DNA of 64,000 nt from Schwartzia succinivorans DSM 10502. GTDB taxonomy: Bacteria; Bacillota; Negativicutes; Selenomonadales; Selenomonadaceae. Both the position numbers and the translations under genes were made by a program. Location: NCBI RefSeq assembly GCF_900129225.1, contig NZ_FQUG01000006.1, positions 139,788 through 203,787 on the forward strand, in the 5' to 3' direction. The notes below the pieces were generated by a model. The model was not told where the DNA came from. It ran no database searches and worked only from the letters and a program-made list of their open reading frames with translations. Positions 9,546 through 19,022 of the stretch are shown piece by piece; the first letter of the stretch is position 1, and each line of letters begins with the position of its first letter.

Positions 9546-9715
9546 TTCAGACGGGGCTTTGCCCCTTCTGGCTTCCCCACATGGGGGAGTCCCCCATGGC
9601 CCCCCTCTAACCGCTCCTTCGTCGCTCGAGGAAGCCGCGGCGTTACTCTCGTGGCAGGCTGCACACTCCGTCTCCCGCGTCGTAACTGTATTGGTGAAGC
9701 TGATTAGCAGCAGGC
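9546..9715. repeat. Dispersed repeat, segment A copy
   Basis: A fourth copy of segment A of the 5.7-7.3 kb block: it starts CAGACGGGGCTTTGCCCCTT and ends GTGAAGCTGATTAGCAG. It lacks the GTTGATATGCC palindrome. The rest of the 9440-9884 gap is AT-rich and should hold the promoter of the following signalling cluster; I see no gene there. Confidence 0.75.
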
Positions 9716-9884
9716 CTGAAACCCGATAAAGGATTTTAGGTTTGAGTAAAATCTCGTCGCATGAATTAAAAAAATATGAAATGTTTTGCGATTGTAATTA
9801 GATTTGCAGGAAAAAGGTATTGAATATCGAATTATAGAATTATGACGAAGTGTTTTTTCAGGTCACTGCAGAGGAGAAAATTTT

Positions 9885-12800
9885 ATGCAGCAGAAGATAT
9901 ACAGACTCTTCCTTGATAAGAGTGTTCTGGGAACGGCAGAAAAAAAGGAATTAAAGCATTACTGCGAAGAGATGAAGGAGCTGGCCGAAAAGAGCGGGGC
10001 GAAGTGCGCCCTTTTGAAGGTTCTTTTTCAGGGCATTTTTATGGTTGAGGCCGAGAAGATTGTAAAAAGCCTTCGAAAGCAGCTCCCGGGCATCGAGGTA
10101 GTCGGTGTATCGAAGACCTATTATGAAAAAATGAAGGGCCGCAGAAGCATCGAGCTCTGTTTTATCACGACGGAGCAGGCTTCAATCACGGTCATGGATT
10201 ATAACGGTCTTGTGGAGGACTATGACGAGCTGGGGAAAAAGTTCGGAGAACAGGCGAAGGCCGTGGAAAACCTCAAGGCTGTCGAGGTCTACGTCACAGG
10301 GCTTAATACAGCCTTTTCGCGTTTTGTTGAAAGGCTTGGGGACGAGATTCCCGAGGTACCTGTTTTCGGAGCTATGTCGGGAATGTTTTTCCAATATAAG
10401 GGGGAGCTTCTGCAGGAGTCTATTTTTGAGCTTATAGGACGGGAGCTTTCCATCCGTCAGCCTGTGGAGCCGGAGGAGAAGATCACTTCGGATTACCGCA
10501 AAATCGCGGAGGCTGTTCATTCGCTTCTCCCGAAGGAGATGGGAAAGGCCGCGGAGTCTTCGGATATGCACCGGATTTTTATCGGATTTTTGCAGAAGCT
10601 TGATGAAACCTTCGGCATGAAGCTGGAGCAGTATGTTATTGGTAAAAAGGGAATACACATGGGTGCTCTCATGATTTTTTACAGTGGTGAGAGTCTGCAC
10701 GTTCATGGGGAGCATATACTTGGGTGGAAGCCCATCGGAAAGGAAATGGTCATTACAGAGACTTTCGGAAACAACTGCCTTTCAAGGATTGATGATGAGC
10801 CTGCGACAGAGATTTATAAAAAATACCTTGGGGTAGAGGCCGGTAAAACGCTCTTTTTTGCGAATATTGTCGAGTTTCCAATGGTCATTGAGCGTGATGA
10901 TGTGCGGATAGCCCGTGTGCCCTTCTTTTTTGATGAGCAGCATCGTCTTTATATGGTCGGCGATGTGCGGCAGGGCGAGAGAGTGCGCCTTGCCTACGGC
11001 AATCCCCGGGAGATTCTTTCGGAGAGCCGCAGGGCGAGCCTGCGTATGGAGGTGTTTTCGCCTCAGGTGCTTTTCATGTGTACCTGCAGCAACCGTCAGG
11101 TGTTTATGGGAGAACTGGAAAACACGGAGATAGGTTATTTCAGCCGTCTTGTTCCCGATGTGGCAGGGGTTTTGGGGCAGGCAGAGGTGTTCCGCCATCA
11201 TAAAAAGGGCGGTATCATGAACAATACTGTTGTCTTCCTCGGTCTTCGTGAGGGTGATGAGCGGACTGATTATCAGGAAGAGGTCGTTGCGGAGGATAAA
11301 AAGCCCGTCGGCGTTATTCCTTTTTCCACCCGTCTTGCTTCTTTCCTTGATGCGACGATGAAGGAGCTGGAGGAGAAGAATGAAACTCTTGAGGAAATGG
11401 CCCACGCTCTGGCGGACAAGACGCAGGAGTTCGGTCATCTGGTGCAGAAGGCTGATGCGGCTAATATTGCGAAGTCCCAGTTCCTTTCAAATATGAGCCA
11501 TGAAATCCGCACGCCTATAAATGCCGTGCTGGGCATGGATGAGATGATTCTCCGTGAGACGAAGGAGCCCTTTACCCGCGAATACGCGGAAAATATCCGT
11601 GGCGCAGGCAACAGTCTGCTGTCTCTCATAAATGATATTCTTGATTTTTCAAAGATTGAGTCCGGGCGCATGGATATCATCCCTGTGGAGTACGCATTGA
11701 GTTCCGTCCTGAACGATATCATGAACATGCTGAGCAAGCGGGCAGGAGACAAGGGGCTCAGGTTCATCATAGAGGTAGACCCCTTCCTGCCAAGTGTTAT
11801 AAAGGGTGATGAAATCCGCATAAAGCAGATTCTCACGAATATCATAACCAACGGAATCAAGTATACGGAAAAGGGACAGATTACTCTTACTGTGCGCGAG
11901 AAATACAGGAAGGACGGCGAGGTGCGTCTTTATTTCGAGGTAAAGGATACGGGAATCGGAATAAAGAAGGAGGACATTCCGAAGCTTTTCTCTGCCTTTG
12001 AGCGCATAGAGGAGGAAAGAAACCGCACCATAGAGGGAACAGGTCTGGGCATGAATATCACCCAGCGGCTTCTTGCGCTTATGGGGGCGGAGCTGAAGGT
12101 GACAAGTACCTACGGCAGGGGCTCTAAGTTTTTCTTTGAGCTTACACAGCCCATAATGGATGAAACACCCATGGGCAATTTCGGCGATGCCGTAAGACGT
12201 ATGATGCAGAACGAGGTGTACAGGGAGAGCTTTACAGCGCCTACCGCGCGCATTCTCGTAGTAGACGATACGGAGATGAATCTCACTGTTGTTAAGGGGC
12301 TTTTGAAGCAGACGAAGCTCGTCATTGACACGGCAGGCGGCGGAGAGGAAGCGCTGCGGCTTCTTTCCAAGCGTGATTACGACGTTATTTTCCTCGACCA
12401 CCGCATGCCTGTCATGGACGGTATTGAAACCCTGAAGGCGTTCAGGGCTTCTGATTCTCCCCACAACAAATCCACTCCTGTGATTTCCCTTACGGCGAAT
12501 GCCGTGTCGGGAGCAAGGGAGATGTATATAAAGGAAGGCTTTACGGACTATCTCACAAAGCCCATAAACAGCAATCAGCTGGAGGCAATGCTGGTGAAAT
12601 ACCTGCCCCCGGGAAAGGTGAAAATCACCGTGGCGGACAAGAAGAAGTCCTCGGATTCGGATCTTCCGAACTGGCTCTTTGGCATGCGGGAGCTTGATGT
12701 GAAGGCAGGTATAGAAAACTGCGGAACCTCGTCGGACTATCTTTCTACGCTGAAGGTCTTTTACGAGTCTATCCCCGAGATGGCCCGGGATATACAGGAT

Positions 12801-13256
12801 GCCTATGACAAGAACGACTGGAAAAACTATACTATCAAGGTTCATGCCCTGAAGAGCACGGCGCGTATCATAGGCGCAATGGAGCTGAGCGAAAGGGCAA
12901 AGCGGCTTGAAAACGCCGGAAACGCGGGATATATAGAAGAAATCCAGAAGGATACGGAGGCTATGCTGACACTCTATAAAAAGTATCAGAATCTCCTGTC
13001 CATGTTCGGAGACAGCAAGGAGGAGGCTGACGAGAAGCCTGTCATTGGCAAGGATGAACTTGCCGAGGTTATAGGAACCATAAGGGAATTTGTGGAACAG
13101 TTCGATTACGACAGCCTGGGCTATGTGTTCGAGGAGCTTGCCGAGTACCGTATGCCCGAAAACATAAAGGGCTGGATGGAGAAGGTGAAGGCGGCTGCCA
13201 TGAAGCCTGACTGGGACGAAGCAAAGCGCCTTTTGGATGAAGAAAGCAGAGGATAA
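9885..13256 (+). CDS. FIST-domain hybrid sensor histidine kinase (FIST-HisKA-HATPase-REC-HPt)
   Basis: An 1123-aa soluble hybrid kinase with no membrane segment or signal peptide. Residues about 1-420 match the layout of FIST_N plus FIST_C sensory domains, which are thought to bind small ligands such as amino acids. A coiled coil (about 480-525) precedes the HisKA box SHEIRTPINAVLG with phospho-acceptor His539. The HATPase follows (KDTGIGI, GTGLGMNI), then a receiver domain with VVDDTEMNL and the FLDHRMPVMDG phospho-acceptor Asp, and an HPt-like domain with KVHALKSTARIIGA near 985. This is a complete phosphorelay in one chain. ATG follows GAGGAGAAAAT. The next gene starts 2 bp after its stop. 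The ligand is unknown. Confidence 0.88.
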   Translation: MQQKIYRLFLDKSVLGTAEKKELKHYCEEMKELAEKSGAKCALLKVLFQGIFMVEAEKIVKSLRKQLPGIEVVGVSKTYYEKMKGRRSIELCFITTEQASITVMDYNGLVEDYDELGKKFGEQAKAVENLKAVEVYVTGLNTAFSRFVERLGDEIPEVPVFGAMSGMFFQYKGELLQESIFELIGRELSIRQPVEPEEKITSDYRKIAEAVHSLLPKEMGKAAESSDMHRIFIGFLQKLDETFGMKLEQYVIGKKGIHMGALMIFYSGESLHVHGEHILGWKPIGKEMVITETFGNNCLSRIDDEPATEIYKKYLGVEAGKTLFFANIVEFPMVIERDDVRIARVPFFFDEQHRLYMVGDVRQGERVRLAYGNPREILSESRRASLRMEVFSPQVLFMCTCSNRQVFMGELENTEIGYFSRLVPDVAGVLGQAEVFRHHKKGGIMNNTVVFLGLREGDERTDYQEEVVAEDKKPVGVIPFSTRLASFLDATMKELEEKNETLEEMAHALADKTQEFGHLVQKADAANIAKSQFLSNMSHEIRTPINAVLGMDEMILRETKEPFTREYAENIRGAGNSLLSLINDILDFSKIESGRMDIIPVEYALSSVLNDIMNMLSKRAGDKGLRFIIEVDPFLPSVIKGDEIRIKQILTNIITNGIKYTEKGQITLTVREKYRKDGEVRLYFEVKDTGIGIKKEDIPKLFSAFERIEEERNRTIEGTGLGMNITQRLLALMGAELKVTSTYGRGSKFFFELTQPIMDETPMGNFGDAVRRMMQNEVYRESFTAPTARILVVDDTEMNLTVVKGLLKQTKLVIDTAGGGEEALRLLSKRDYDVIFLDHRMPVMDGIETLKAFRASDSPHNKSTPVISLTANAVSGAREMYIKEGFTDYLTKPINSNQLEAMLVKYLPPGKVKITVADKKKSSDSDLPNWLFGMRELDVKAGIENCGTSSDYLSTLKVFYESIPEMARDIQDAYDKNDWKNYTIKVHALKSTARIIGAMELSERAKRLENAGNAGYIEEIQKDTEAMLTLYKKYQNLLSMFGDSKEEADEKPVIGKDELAEVIGTIREFVEQFDYDSLGYVFEELAEYRMPENIKGWMEKVKAAAMKPDWDEAKRLLDEESRG

Positions 13257-13258
13257 TC

Positions 13259-14353
13259 ATGAAAGGCTTCAGAAATATGCTGAGCGGCAGATATGTCATA
13301 GTCCTTTTGATTCTTGTTTTTTTCACTGTGGCGGCAGGTGTCATCATGAGCTTTGCGGGCTCCGGGGAAAAGGAGCAGACCGCGGTGGGCATGGTGCTGC
13401 CTGCCAACTACGGGGAAATCATGGCGGCATCCGCACAGTATGATGGGATGAAGGCGGCCTGCGAGGAGATGAATATAAAGCTCATTGTCAGGAAAAATTC
13501 TGATATAGAGCTTCTTGACGACGATATACGTGCTCTTTCCGAGCAGGGCATCGGAATGATTTTTCTTTCAACTCCGAGCTACGTTCAGGCGGCAAAGGCA
13601 TTGGTTGGAGGTTATCCAGACATAGCATTTTCCACCTCTACGCCAAATCAGTACAAAAAGAACATGACGGGATATTTCATACGCATGTTTGAAGGCCGTT
13701 ACTACGCGGGTGTTGCGGCAGGAATGATGTCCGATTCCAATGTGGTAGGCTACTGCACAGGAAAGGAAACGGGAGAGGTGCGGGCTGACATCAATGCCTT
13801 TGCAATGGGAGTGAGGAAGGTAAAGCCTGACGCACGTATTCTGGTAATCACAGCAAGCAGCGAAGAGCTGATGGATGGCAAAATTAAAAGGGCCGTCAGG
13901 GAAAATAAGCTGGATGTCATCACATATCACCGTCTTGAAAGAAATGTAGAAAAGACTGCCGATGAGCTGGGGATAGATTACATAGGGGCATTTTCTCCGT
14001 CTCCGTCAAAATCTCCTCATCATCTGTTTGATGTATGCATCAGCTGGAAAATGTATTTTATTGACATGCTTAAAAGCTACAAAAAGGGTGATCTGAATTA
14101 TGTGGATAATCACTGGACAGGCATGGAGACGGGAACAGTGTATCTCACCGGATATTCGGAGCGTGTTACCCCCGAGGCACGTAAAAAGGTACAGGAATGC
14201 ATCGGCAAAATAAATGACGGGGAGTTTATTTTCACAGGGCCCGTCTACGACAACAGTGGCGTTCTTAGGATTAATGACGGCGATATAATGCCTGACAGCG
14301 CTATGATGAGTAATCTTTCATGGTATGTGAAGGGAGTGGAGAAGTTTGATTAA
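13259..14353 (+). CDS. Bmp/Med-type periplasmic binding protein, membrane-anchored
   Basis: A 364-aa protein with an N-terminal hydrophobic segment (about residues 12-32) without a lipobox cysteine, so it is either an anchored or a cleaved periplasmic protein. The rest resembles the Bmp (basic membrane protein, PnrA/Med) nucleoside-binding family: VGMVLPANYGE, a GMIFLSTPSY segment, SNVVGYCTGKE and the C-terminal NDGDIMPD. There are no permease or ATPase genes alongside. It lies 2 bp after one hybrid kinase and overlaps the next by 8 bp, so a role as ligand-binding partner of the membrane kinase is more likely than transport. That partnership is inference from gene order. Confidence 0.75.
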   Translation: MKGFRNMLSGRYVIVLLILVFFTVAAGVIMSFAGSGEKEQTAVGMVLPANYGEIMAASAQYDGMKAACEEMNIKLIVRKNSDIELLDDDIRALSEQGIGMIFLSTPSYVQAAKALVGGYPDIAFSTSTPNQYKKNMTGYFIRMFEGRYYAGVAAGMMSDSNVVGYCTGKETGEVRADINAFAMGVRKVKPDARILVITASSEELMDGKIKRAVRENKLDVITYHRLERNVEKTADELGIDYIGAFSPSPSKSPHHLFDVCISWKMYFIDMLKSYKKGDLNYVDNHWTGMETGTVYLTGYSERVTPEARKKVQECIGKINDGEFIFTGPVYDNSGVLRINDGDIMPDSAMMSNLSWYVKGVEKFD

Positions 14354-17111
14354 GGAATGGATCCACTTCGAATCTGAGGAAGTAAGAAACCGTTTTCTGC
14401 GGCGTATTACTGTAGAGTTTGCCCTGCTGTTTCTGCTGCTGACAGGCCTTGGCTTTATGCTGCAGACGAAGGTCGTCGGCCTTTTGAACGCCTCCATGGA
14501 GGACAGCCTTACCCAGATGGCGGAGGATGTAGCGCTTCTGATGGAGGCGCGGTTTCAGACGGAAACAGGAGAGCTTGGAAAGGCTGCCTCGGCTGCGGCC
14601 GAGCACCCTGAGGATATTCCCATAATGCTGGCCCATCTTAAAGGTGAATCCGATGAGGTTGGAATCCTCTACGCAAAGGACCGCTTTGATACGAGCCGCA
14701 CGGTGAACAGAGTTGTTTTCCCGGGAATCGGGAATGCCTTTTTGGGCTATCCTGTGATGGACTTTGCGAGAGGCCACGGACTTGTCTTTGCGGTGCCGGT
14801 CATGCGCGGAGGCAATGTGCAGGGGATTTTTTACAGATATTACAAGCAGGAGAATCTTGCCAAGCATTTCAGCATCGCGCGGTTCAAGAGAAATGCCGCC
14901 CGCTTTATTATCTGCAGGAATGACTGTACCCCTGTCATGCCCTATGAAGTCTATGCCGACGATTACATGGACATATTCCTTGATGACACTGTTTATAACG
15001 GATTTTCCGACGTCGGCGAAAAGCTGAAAAATGAAAAGGCAGCGGCGCTTTATTACGGAGCCGGCGGTGAAAGATATTTTCTTATGGCGGCGGACATTGC
15101 CAATTCAAATCTCAGGGTGCTTGGCTTTGTGCCGTGGGAAGCTGTTGCGGGAGACCAGTTCCATATATATGACCTGGTGCTGGGTGTATTCGTGCTTTTG
15201 ATGGTGCTTTTCGTCGCCATCAGCATGTATCTTTTCTATCAGCAGGCGAGAGCCGAGGAAAGCGACGAGCTTCGCCGGGCGAAATCCACCGCAGAGGAAG
15301 CAAGGCGGGTGGCGGATGATGCCAACAGAGCAAAGAGCGAGTTCCTTGCCAACATGAGCCATGAAATCCGCACGCCGATAAACGCGGTGCTGGGGCTGGA
15401 TGAAATGATTCTCCGTGAGACGAAGGAAGCCTCCACGCGGCAGCACGCAAAGGAGATTGCCAGCGCGGGAAAGAGTCTTCTGGGACTCATAAATGATGTT
15501 TTGGATTTTTCAAAAATTGCTGCTGGGAAAATGGATATTATTCCTGTAGAATATTCAGTAGGATCCGTTATAAACGACATGATAAATCTCATTCACGGAC
15601 GGGCAGAGGCAAAGAACCTAACCCTGAAGGTGGATGTGGACAGCGCTGTCCCCAGTGTGCTTCGGGGCGACGAGGTCAGAATAAAACAAATTATAACAAA
15701 TCTTTTAACAAATGCGGTAAAATATACGGAGAAGGGAAGCATCACCCTGTCCGTAAAATTCGAACCGAAAACGGAGAAAATGCTCATGCTGGTGGTATCC
15801 GTGGCGGATACAGGAATCGGCATAAAGGCGGAGGACAAGGAAAAGCTTTTCACCGCCTTTGAGCGCATTGAGGAGGAGCGCAACCGTACCATTGAGGGAA
15901 CGGGCCTCGGAATGAATATCACGAAGCAGCTCCTGACACTCATGCACGGCTGGATGGGTGTGGATTCCGTGTACGGCGAGGGCTCTGTCTTTACCGTGCA
16001 TATACCCCAGGAGATAATAAACAGTGTTCCTCTGGGAGATTTCGACGCTGCATACACCGCATCAATCACCCAGACGGACATCTACGAGGAAAGCTTCAGG
16101 GCACCCGGCGCAAGGATTCTCATAGTGGATGACACGCCTATGAATCTTGAGGTGGCGAAGGGGCTTCTGAAGCAGACTGAGCTTCAGGTGGATACCGCGG
16201 GAAGCGGCGCGGAAGCGCTGAAGCTTTTGGCGGAAAGGGACTACGATGTGGTGTTCCTTGACCACAGAATGCCGAACATGGACGGTATAGAAACACTGGA
16301 AAAATTCCTCGCCTCCGAGGGAACGAGAAACAAAAAAATCCCCATGATATCCCTCACGGCAAATGCCGTATCGGGAGCACGGGAAATGTATATAAAGGCA
16401 GGCTTTACGGATTATCTGACAAAGCCCATAAACAGCGCGCAGCTGGAGGCGATGCTGATACAGTATCTGCCTGCTGAAAAGGTGCAGAGGGTGGCGGCAG
16501 AGGAAGAAAAGCCGATGGAGCCCCTGCCGGACTGGTTGTATGCCGTGGGAGACATACGCACGGAAAACGGTCTCGCTAACTGCGGGGGGACGGATGCGTA
16601 CCTTGCGACACTAAGGGTATTTTATGATTCCATCCCCGAGGGACTTGCAGAAATCCGAAGTCTCTATGATAATGAAGATTGGAAAAATTATACCGTCAAG
16701 GTCCACGCCCTCAAAAGTACGGCGCGCATTATAGGAGCCGAGGAGCTCAGCAACCGCGCAATGCGCCTTGAGGACGCGGGGAACGCGGGGTATATAGAAG
16801 AAATAAAAAGAGACACGGAGGCGCTTTTGAATTTGTACGAGGCCTTCCGTGAAAAGCTCTCTCCTCTTGGCGAGGAAGAAGCCGATGAAAGCGAAAAGCC
16901 TCTCATCGGAGCTGACGAGCTGGAGGAGGCCGTGGGCGCTATCCGTGAAATGGCGGCGTCCTTTGACGAAGAAAGCATACGCTTCGTCTTCGAGGAGCTG
17001 AAGGAATACCGGATGCCCGAGGACAAAAAGGCATGGATGGAAGAAATCAGGCGCGCGGCAGCCCGTCTGGACTGGGATAAGGTAAAGGATTTGCTTGAAA
17101 GGAAAGCGTGA
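14346..17111 (+). CDS. Membrane hybrid sensor histidine kinase (Cache-like sensor, HisKA-HATPase-REC-HPt)
   Basis: A 921-aa paralogue of the FIST kinase in its catalytic half, with a different sensor. Two transmembrane segments (about 17-40 and 277-302) bracket a periplasmic region resembling a double Cache domain. Then come HisKA with SHEIRTPINAVLG (His339), HATPase with ADTGIGIKAED and GTGLGMNI, a receiver with VDDTPMNLEV and FLDHRMPNMDG, and an HPt with KVHALKSTARIIGA. The start is TTG at 14346, overlapping the binding-protein gene by 8 bp, with AAGGGAGTGG upstream. The overlap and the periplasmic loop suggest that it senses the Bmp-type protein. The near identity of the kinase cores suggests a local duplication. 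Confidence 0.87.
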   Translation: MIKEWIHFESEEVRNRFLRRITVEFALLFLLLTGLGFMLQTKVVGLLNASMEDSLTQMAEDVALLMEARFQTETGELGKAASAAAEHPEDIPIMLAHLKGESDEVGILYAKDRFDTSRTVNRVVFPGIGNAFLGYPVMDFARGHGLVFAVPVMRGGNVQGIFYRYYKQENLAKHFSIARFKRNAARFIICRNDCTPVMPYEVYADDYMDIFLDDTVYNGFSDVGEKLKNEKAAALYYGAGGERYFLMAADIANSNLRVLGFVPWEAVAGDQFHIYDLVLGVFVLLMVLFVAISMYLFYQQARAEESDELRRAKSTAEEARRVADDANRAKSEFLANMSHEIRTPINAVLGLDEMILRETKEASTRQHAKEIASAGKSLLGLINDVLDFSKIAAGKMDIIPVEYSVGSVINDMINLIHGRAEAKNLTLKVDVDSAVPSVLRGDEVRIKQIITNLLTNAVKYTEKGSITLSVKFEPKTEKMLMLVVSVADTGIGIKAEDKEKLFTAFERIEEERNRTIEGTGLGMNITKQLLTLMHGWMGVDSVYGEGSVFTVHIPQEIINSVPLGDFDAAYTASITQTDIYEESFRAPGARILIVDDTPMNLEVAKGLLKQTELQVDTAGSGAEALKLLAERDYDVVFLDHRMPNMDGIETLEKFLASEGTRNKKIPMISLTANAVSGAREMYIKAGFTDYLTKPINSAQLEAMLIQYLPAEKVQRVAAEEEKPMEPLPDWLYAVGDIRTENGLANCGGTDAYLATLRVFYDSIPEGLAEIRSLYDNEDWKNYTVKVHALKSTARIIGAEELSNRAMRLEDAGNAGYIEEIKRDTEALLNLYEAFREKLSPLGEEEADESEKPLIGADELEEAVGAIREMAASFDEESIRFVFEELKEYRMPEDKKAWMEEIRRAAARLDWDKVKDLLERKA

Positions 17112-17905
17112 AGAATATGGAAGAGAAAAAGATTTTGTTTATCAACAGCGGAACCTCATTCATGGTAAATGCGGTACGCAAAAATCTCAAGGCGGCAGGA
17201 TTTACAATGATTGAAATATCCTCGACGCTGAGTGAGCTGGAGGAGCATGAGGACGAAACGGATCTCTATGTATTTTTCCTTGATGGATTTGTCTCGGAAA
17301 AATCTGAGATACTGGCTGAACTCCGCGAAGTCTGCACTGAAAAGGAAAAAATGCTGGTGCTGCTTGGAAACCCTGTGGAGCTTGAGACTGTCGAAAAAAC
17401 GATACCTGCTCCGCTTCTGGCGGCACGGTTTGTGCGTCCCTTTGACATGCAGAAGCTTGTGGACGAACTCAATCACCTTCTTGAGATTAACTCCGATAAC
17501 TCGCGCCGCAAGAGTATCCTTCTTGTGGACGACGACAGCGCGTATCTCAAGATGGTAAAGGGCTGGCTCATGAACTACTACAGGGTTACCATCGTCACCA
17601 GCGGAACTCAGGCGCTGCTGCACCTCGCTGACAACCATCCCGACCTCATACTGCTGGATTACGAGATGCCTGTCATCAGCGGCCCGCAGGTGCTTGAAAT
17701 GATAAGAAGCGAATACAAGGTGGATAAGATTCCTGTCATCTTCCTCACGGGCAAGGGCGACCGTGAGAGCGTAATGAAGGTAGTGTCCCTGAAGCCTGAC
17801 GGATATTTCCTGAAATCCGCCAGCCGTGACGCGCTCCTCAAGGGGCTTCATGAGTTTTTTGAAAAACGCAGATATGAAATGCTGCATCAGAAGGGAGTCG
17901 TCTGA
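17108..17905 (+). CDS. Double receiver-domain response regulator without output domain
   Basis: A 265-aa cytoplasmic protein made of two CheY-like domains. The first (about 5-120) is degenerate: it lacks the acidic pair after the first strand (ILFINSGTS), although an Asp is present in FFLDGF. The second (about 135-255) is canonical, with ILLVDDDSAY, phospho-acceptor Asp in LILLDYEMP, and the Thr and Lys positions in VIFLTGKGD and GYFLKSA. No DNA-binding or enzymatic output domain follows. The GTG start overlaps the preceding kinase stop by 4 bp; an ATG nine bases later is an alternative. It is likely the phosphate sink or relay partner of the two hybrid kinases. Confidence 0.85.
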   Translation: MKNMEEKKILFINSGTSFMVNAVRKNLKAAGFTMIEISSTLSELEEHEDETDLYVFFLDGFVSEKSEILAELREVCTEKEKMLVLLGNPVELETVEKTIPAPLLAARFVRPFDMQKLVDELNHLLEINSDNSRRKSILLVDDDSAYLKMVKGWLMNYYRVTIVTSGTQALLHLADNHPDLILLDYEMPVISGPQVLEMIRSEYKVDKIPVIFLTGKGDRESVMKVVSLKPDGYFLKSASRDALLKGLHEFFEKRRYEMLHQKGVV

Positions 17906-17910
17906 GAAGG

Positions 17911-18789
17911 ATGAATGTCCGTACCAAAGGAGTCCTTATGGCAGTATCCGGGGGGACACTTTGGGGCGCTTCGGGTGTTGCGGGACAGTATCTTCTGCAG
18001 GACTGTGCCTTTCAGCCTGAATGGCTGGTGGCATCGCGCATGATATTTGCAGGGATTGTCTTCCTCGCTATCGACGCTTTCAGAAGCAGCGGTCACATAT
18101 TTGATATATGGAAGAACCGCCGTGATGCTTTTATGCTCATATTCTTCGCGCTTGTGGGAATGCTTCTCGTGCAGTATTCCTACTTTGTCAGCATCATATA
18201 CGGAAACGCGGCGGCAGCAACTGTGCTGCAGTACACAATGCCGGCTTTCCTTGTTGTGTACATGTCGCTGAAAAGCCGCAGACTTCCACGGCCGATAGAA
18301 ATTTTATGCGTTCTGCTCGCTATGGGCGGAACGTTTCTTCTTGTCACACATGGAAGCCTTGAGACCTTCGTGATACCGCTGCCCGCTCTTGTGTGGGGAC
18401 TCATATCGGGCGTGGCAGGTGCGGTCTATACACTATCACCGAAGGGACTTATCCGTGACTGGAACGCGCCCCTCGTCATCGGCTGGGGCATGATAGCAGG
18501 CGGCCTGCCACTGTCCATAATCGCGCCGCCCTGGGACAGCACGGGAGTGTGGAATCTGTACTCATCACTGGCTTTTATCTATATACTCATATTCGGAACA
18601 GTGTTCGCCTTCTGGCTCTACCTCGGGAGTACGCAGTACATCCAGCCGGGTGAGGCAGGGGTACTGGCATCTGTGGAGCCGGTGACAGCAATAGTGATTT
18701 CATCCCTGCTTCTGGGACAGTCCTTTGTGCCGATGGATTTTATAGGCAGCGCGCTTATACTTGCCAGCGTGTTTTTGCTGGCGAGGTAG
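17911..18789 (+). CDS. DMT-superfamily (EamA) transporter
   Basis: A 292-aa inner-membrane protein with about ten hydrophobic helices in two EamA repeats (about 8-138 and 150-290). Recognisable segments include VSGGTLWGASGV at the start, NAAAATVLQYTMPAF around residue 98 and the repeat-two end QYIQPGEAGVLASVEPVTA. The family exports amino acids or other metabolites; the substrate cannot be predicted. It starts 6 bp after the receiver gene with GAGAAGGA as ribosome site, so it is likely the last gene of the signalling operon. Confidence 0.85.
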   Translation: MNVRTKGVLMAVSGGTLWGASGVAGQYLLQDCAFQPEWLVASRMIFAGIVFLAIDAFRSSGHIFDIWKNRRDAFMLIFFALVGMLLVQYSYFVSIIYGNAAAATVLQYTMPAFLVVYMSLKSRRLPRPIEILCVLLAMGGTFLLVTHGSLETFVIPLPALVWGLISGVAGAVYTLSPKGLIRDWNAPLVIGWGMIAGGLPLSIIAPPWDSTGVWNLYSSLAFIYILIFGTVFAFWLYLGSTQYIQPGEAGVLASVEPVTAIVISSLLLGQSFVPMDFIGSALILASVFLLAR

Positions 18790-18812
18790 AATGATAGGAT
18801 TGTTTTCGATGC

Positions 18813-18841
18813 TTGCACCATGATATACGTTGTGCTATGCT
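18813..18841 (+). promoter_or_regulatory. Sigma-70-type promoter of the antisense RNA
   Basis: TTGCAC, 17-bp spacer, TATGCT. It faces the 3' end of the small toxin gene on the opposite strand and precedes a short RNA ending in a hairpin. Confidence 0.65.
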
Positions 18842-18847
18842 TTAGAT

Positions 18848-18938
18848 AAAGAAAAGGTGCTGCCGGTAGACGGTCGCCCAGAATACTAGAACAGAGATAG
18901 CCGCCTAGTTTTCCAGACCGGGGCGGTTATTTCTGTTT
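18848..18938 (+). ncRNA. Probable type I antitoxin (antisense RNA)
   Basis: From the promoter at 18813-18841 the transcript would start near 18848. It would stop at a hairpin (AGCCGCC at 18899-18905 with GGCGGTT at 18922-18928, then ATTTCTGTTT). It is complementary to the 3' end and 3' untranslated region of the convergent toxin gene, the arrangement known for TxpA/RatA and BsrG/SR4 pairs. Exact ends are inferred. Confidence 0.55.
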
Positions 18939-19022
18939 ATTGGCGTTAACACCAAGCGTGTAGCCCAGTGCGAATATCGTAGCCGTATATCCGAGAACGG
19001 ATAAAAGCTCTGATATCGACAT
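18927..19022 (-). CDS. Small hydrophobic holin-like toxin (Hol-Tox / TxpA type)
   Basis: A 31-aa peptide, too short for usual ORF calling. It begins MSISELLSVLGYTAT, continues with a single hydrophobic helix (IFALGYTLGV) and ends NANKQK. This matches the small putative holin-like toxins of Firmicutes, membrane-damaging toxins of type I toxin-antitoxin systems. A strong AAAGGAGGG ribosome site lies about ten bases upstream on the minus strand. An overlapping ATG six bases earlier is in another frame. Convergent with it lies a promoter and short RNA expected to act as antisense antitoxin. The family call is by eye from the conserved ISELLSVLGYTATIFALGY pattern. Confidence 0.7.
   Translation of the reverse strand: MSISELLSVLGYTATIFALGYTLGVNANKQK

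Noticed and set aside
11649..12845. A 398-codon open frame on the minus strand
   Set aside because: It lies wholly opposite the kinase and receiver part of the FIST hybrid kinase, lacks a ribosome site, and its protein has no domain features. GC-biased codon use in the real gene opens this frame.
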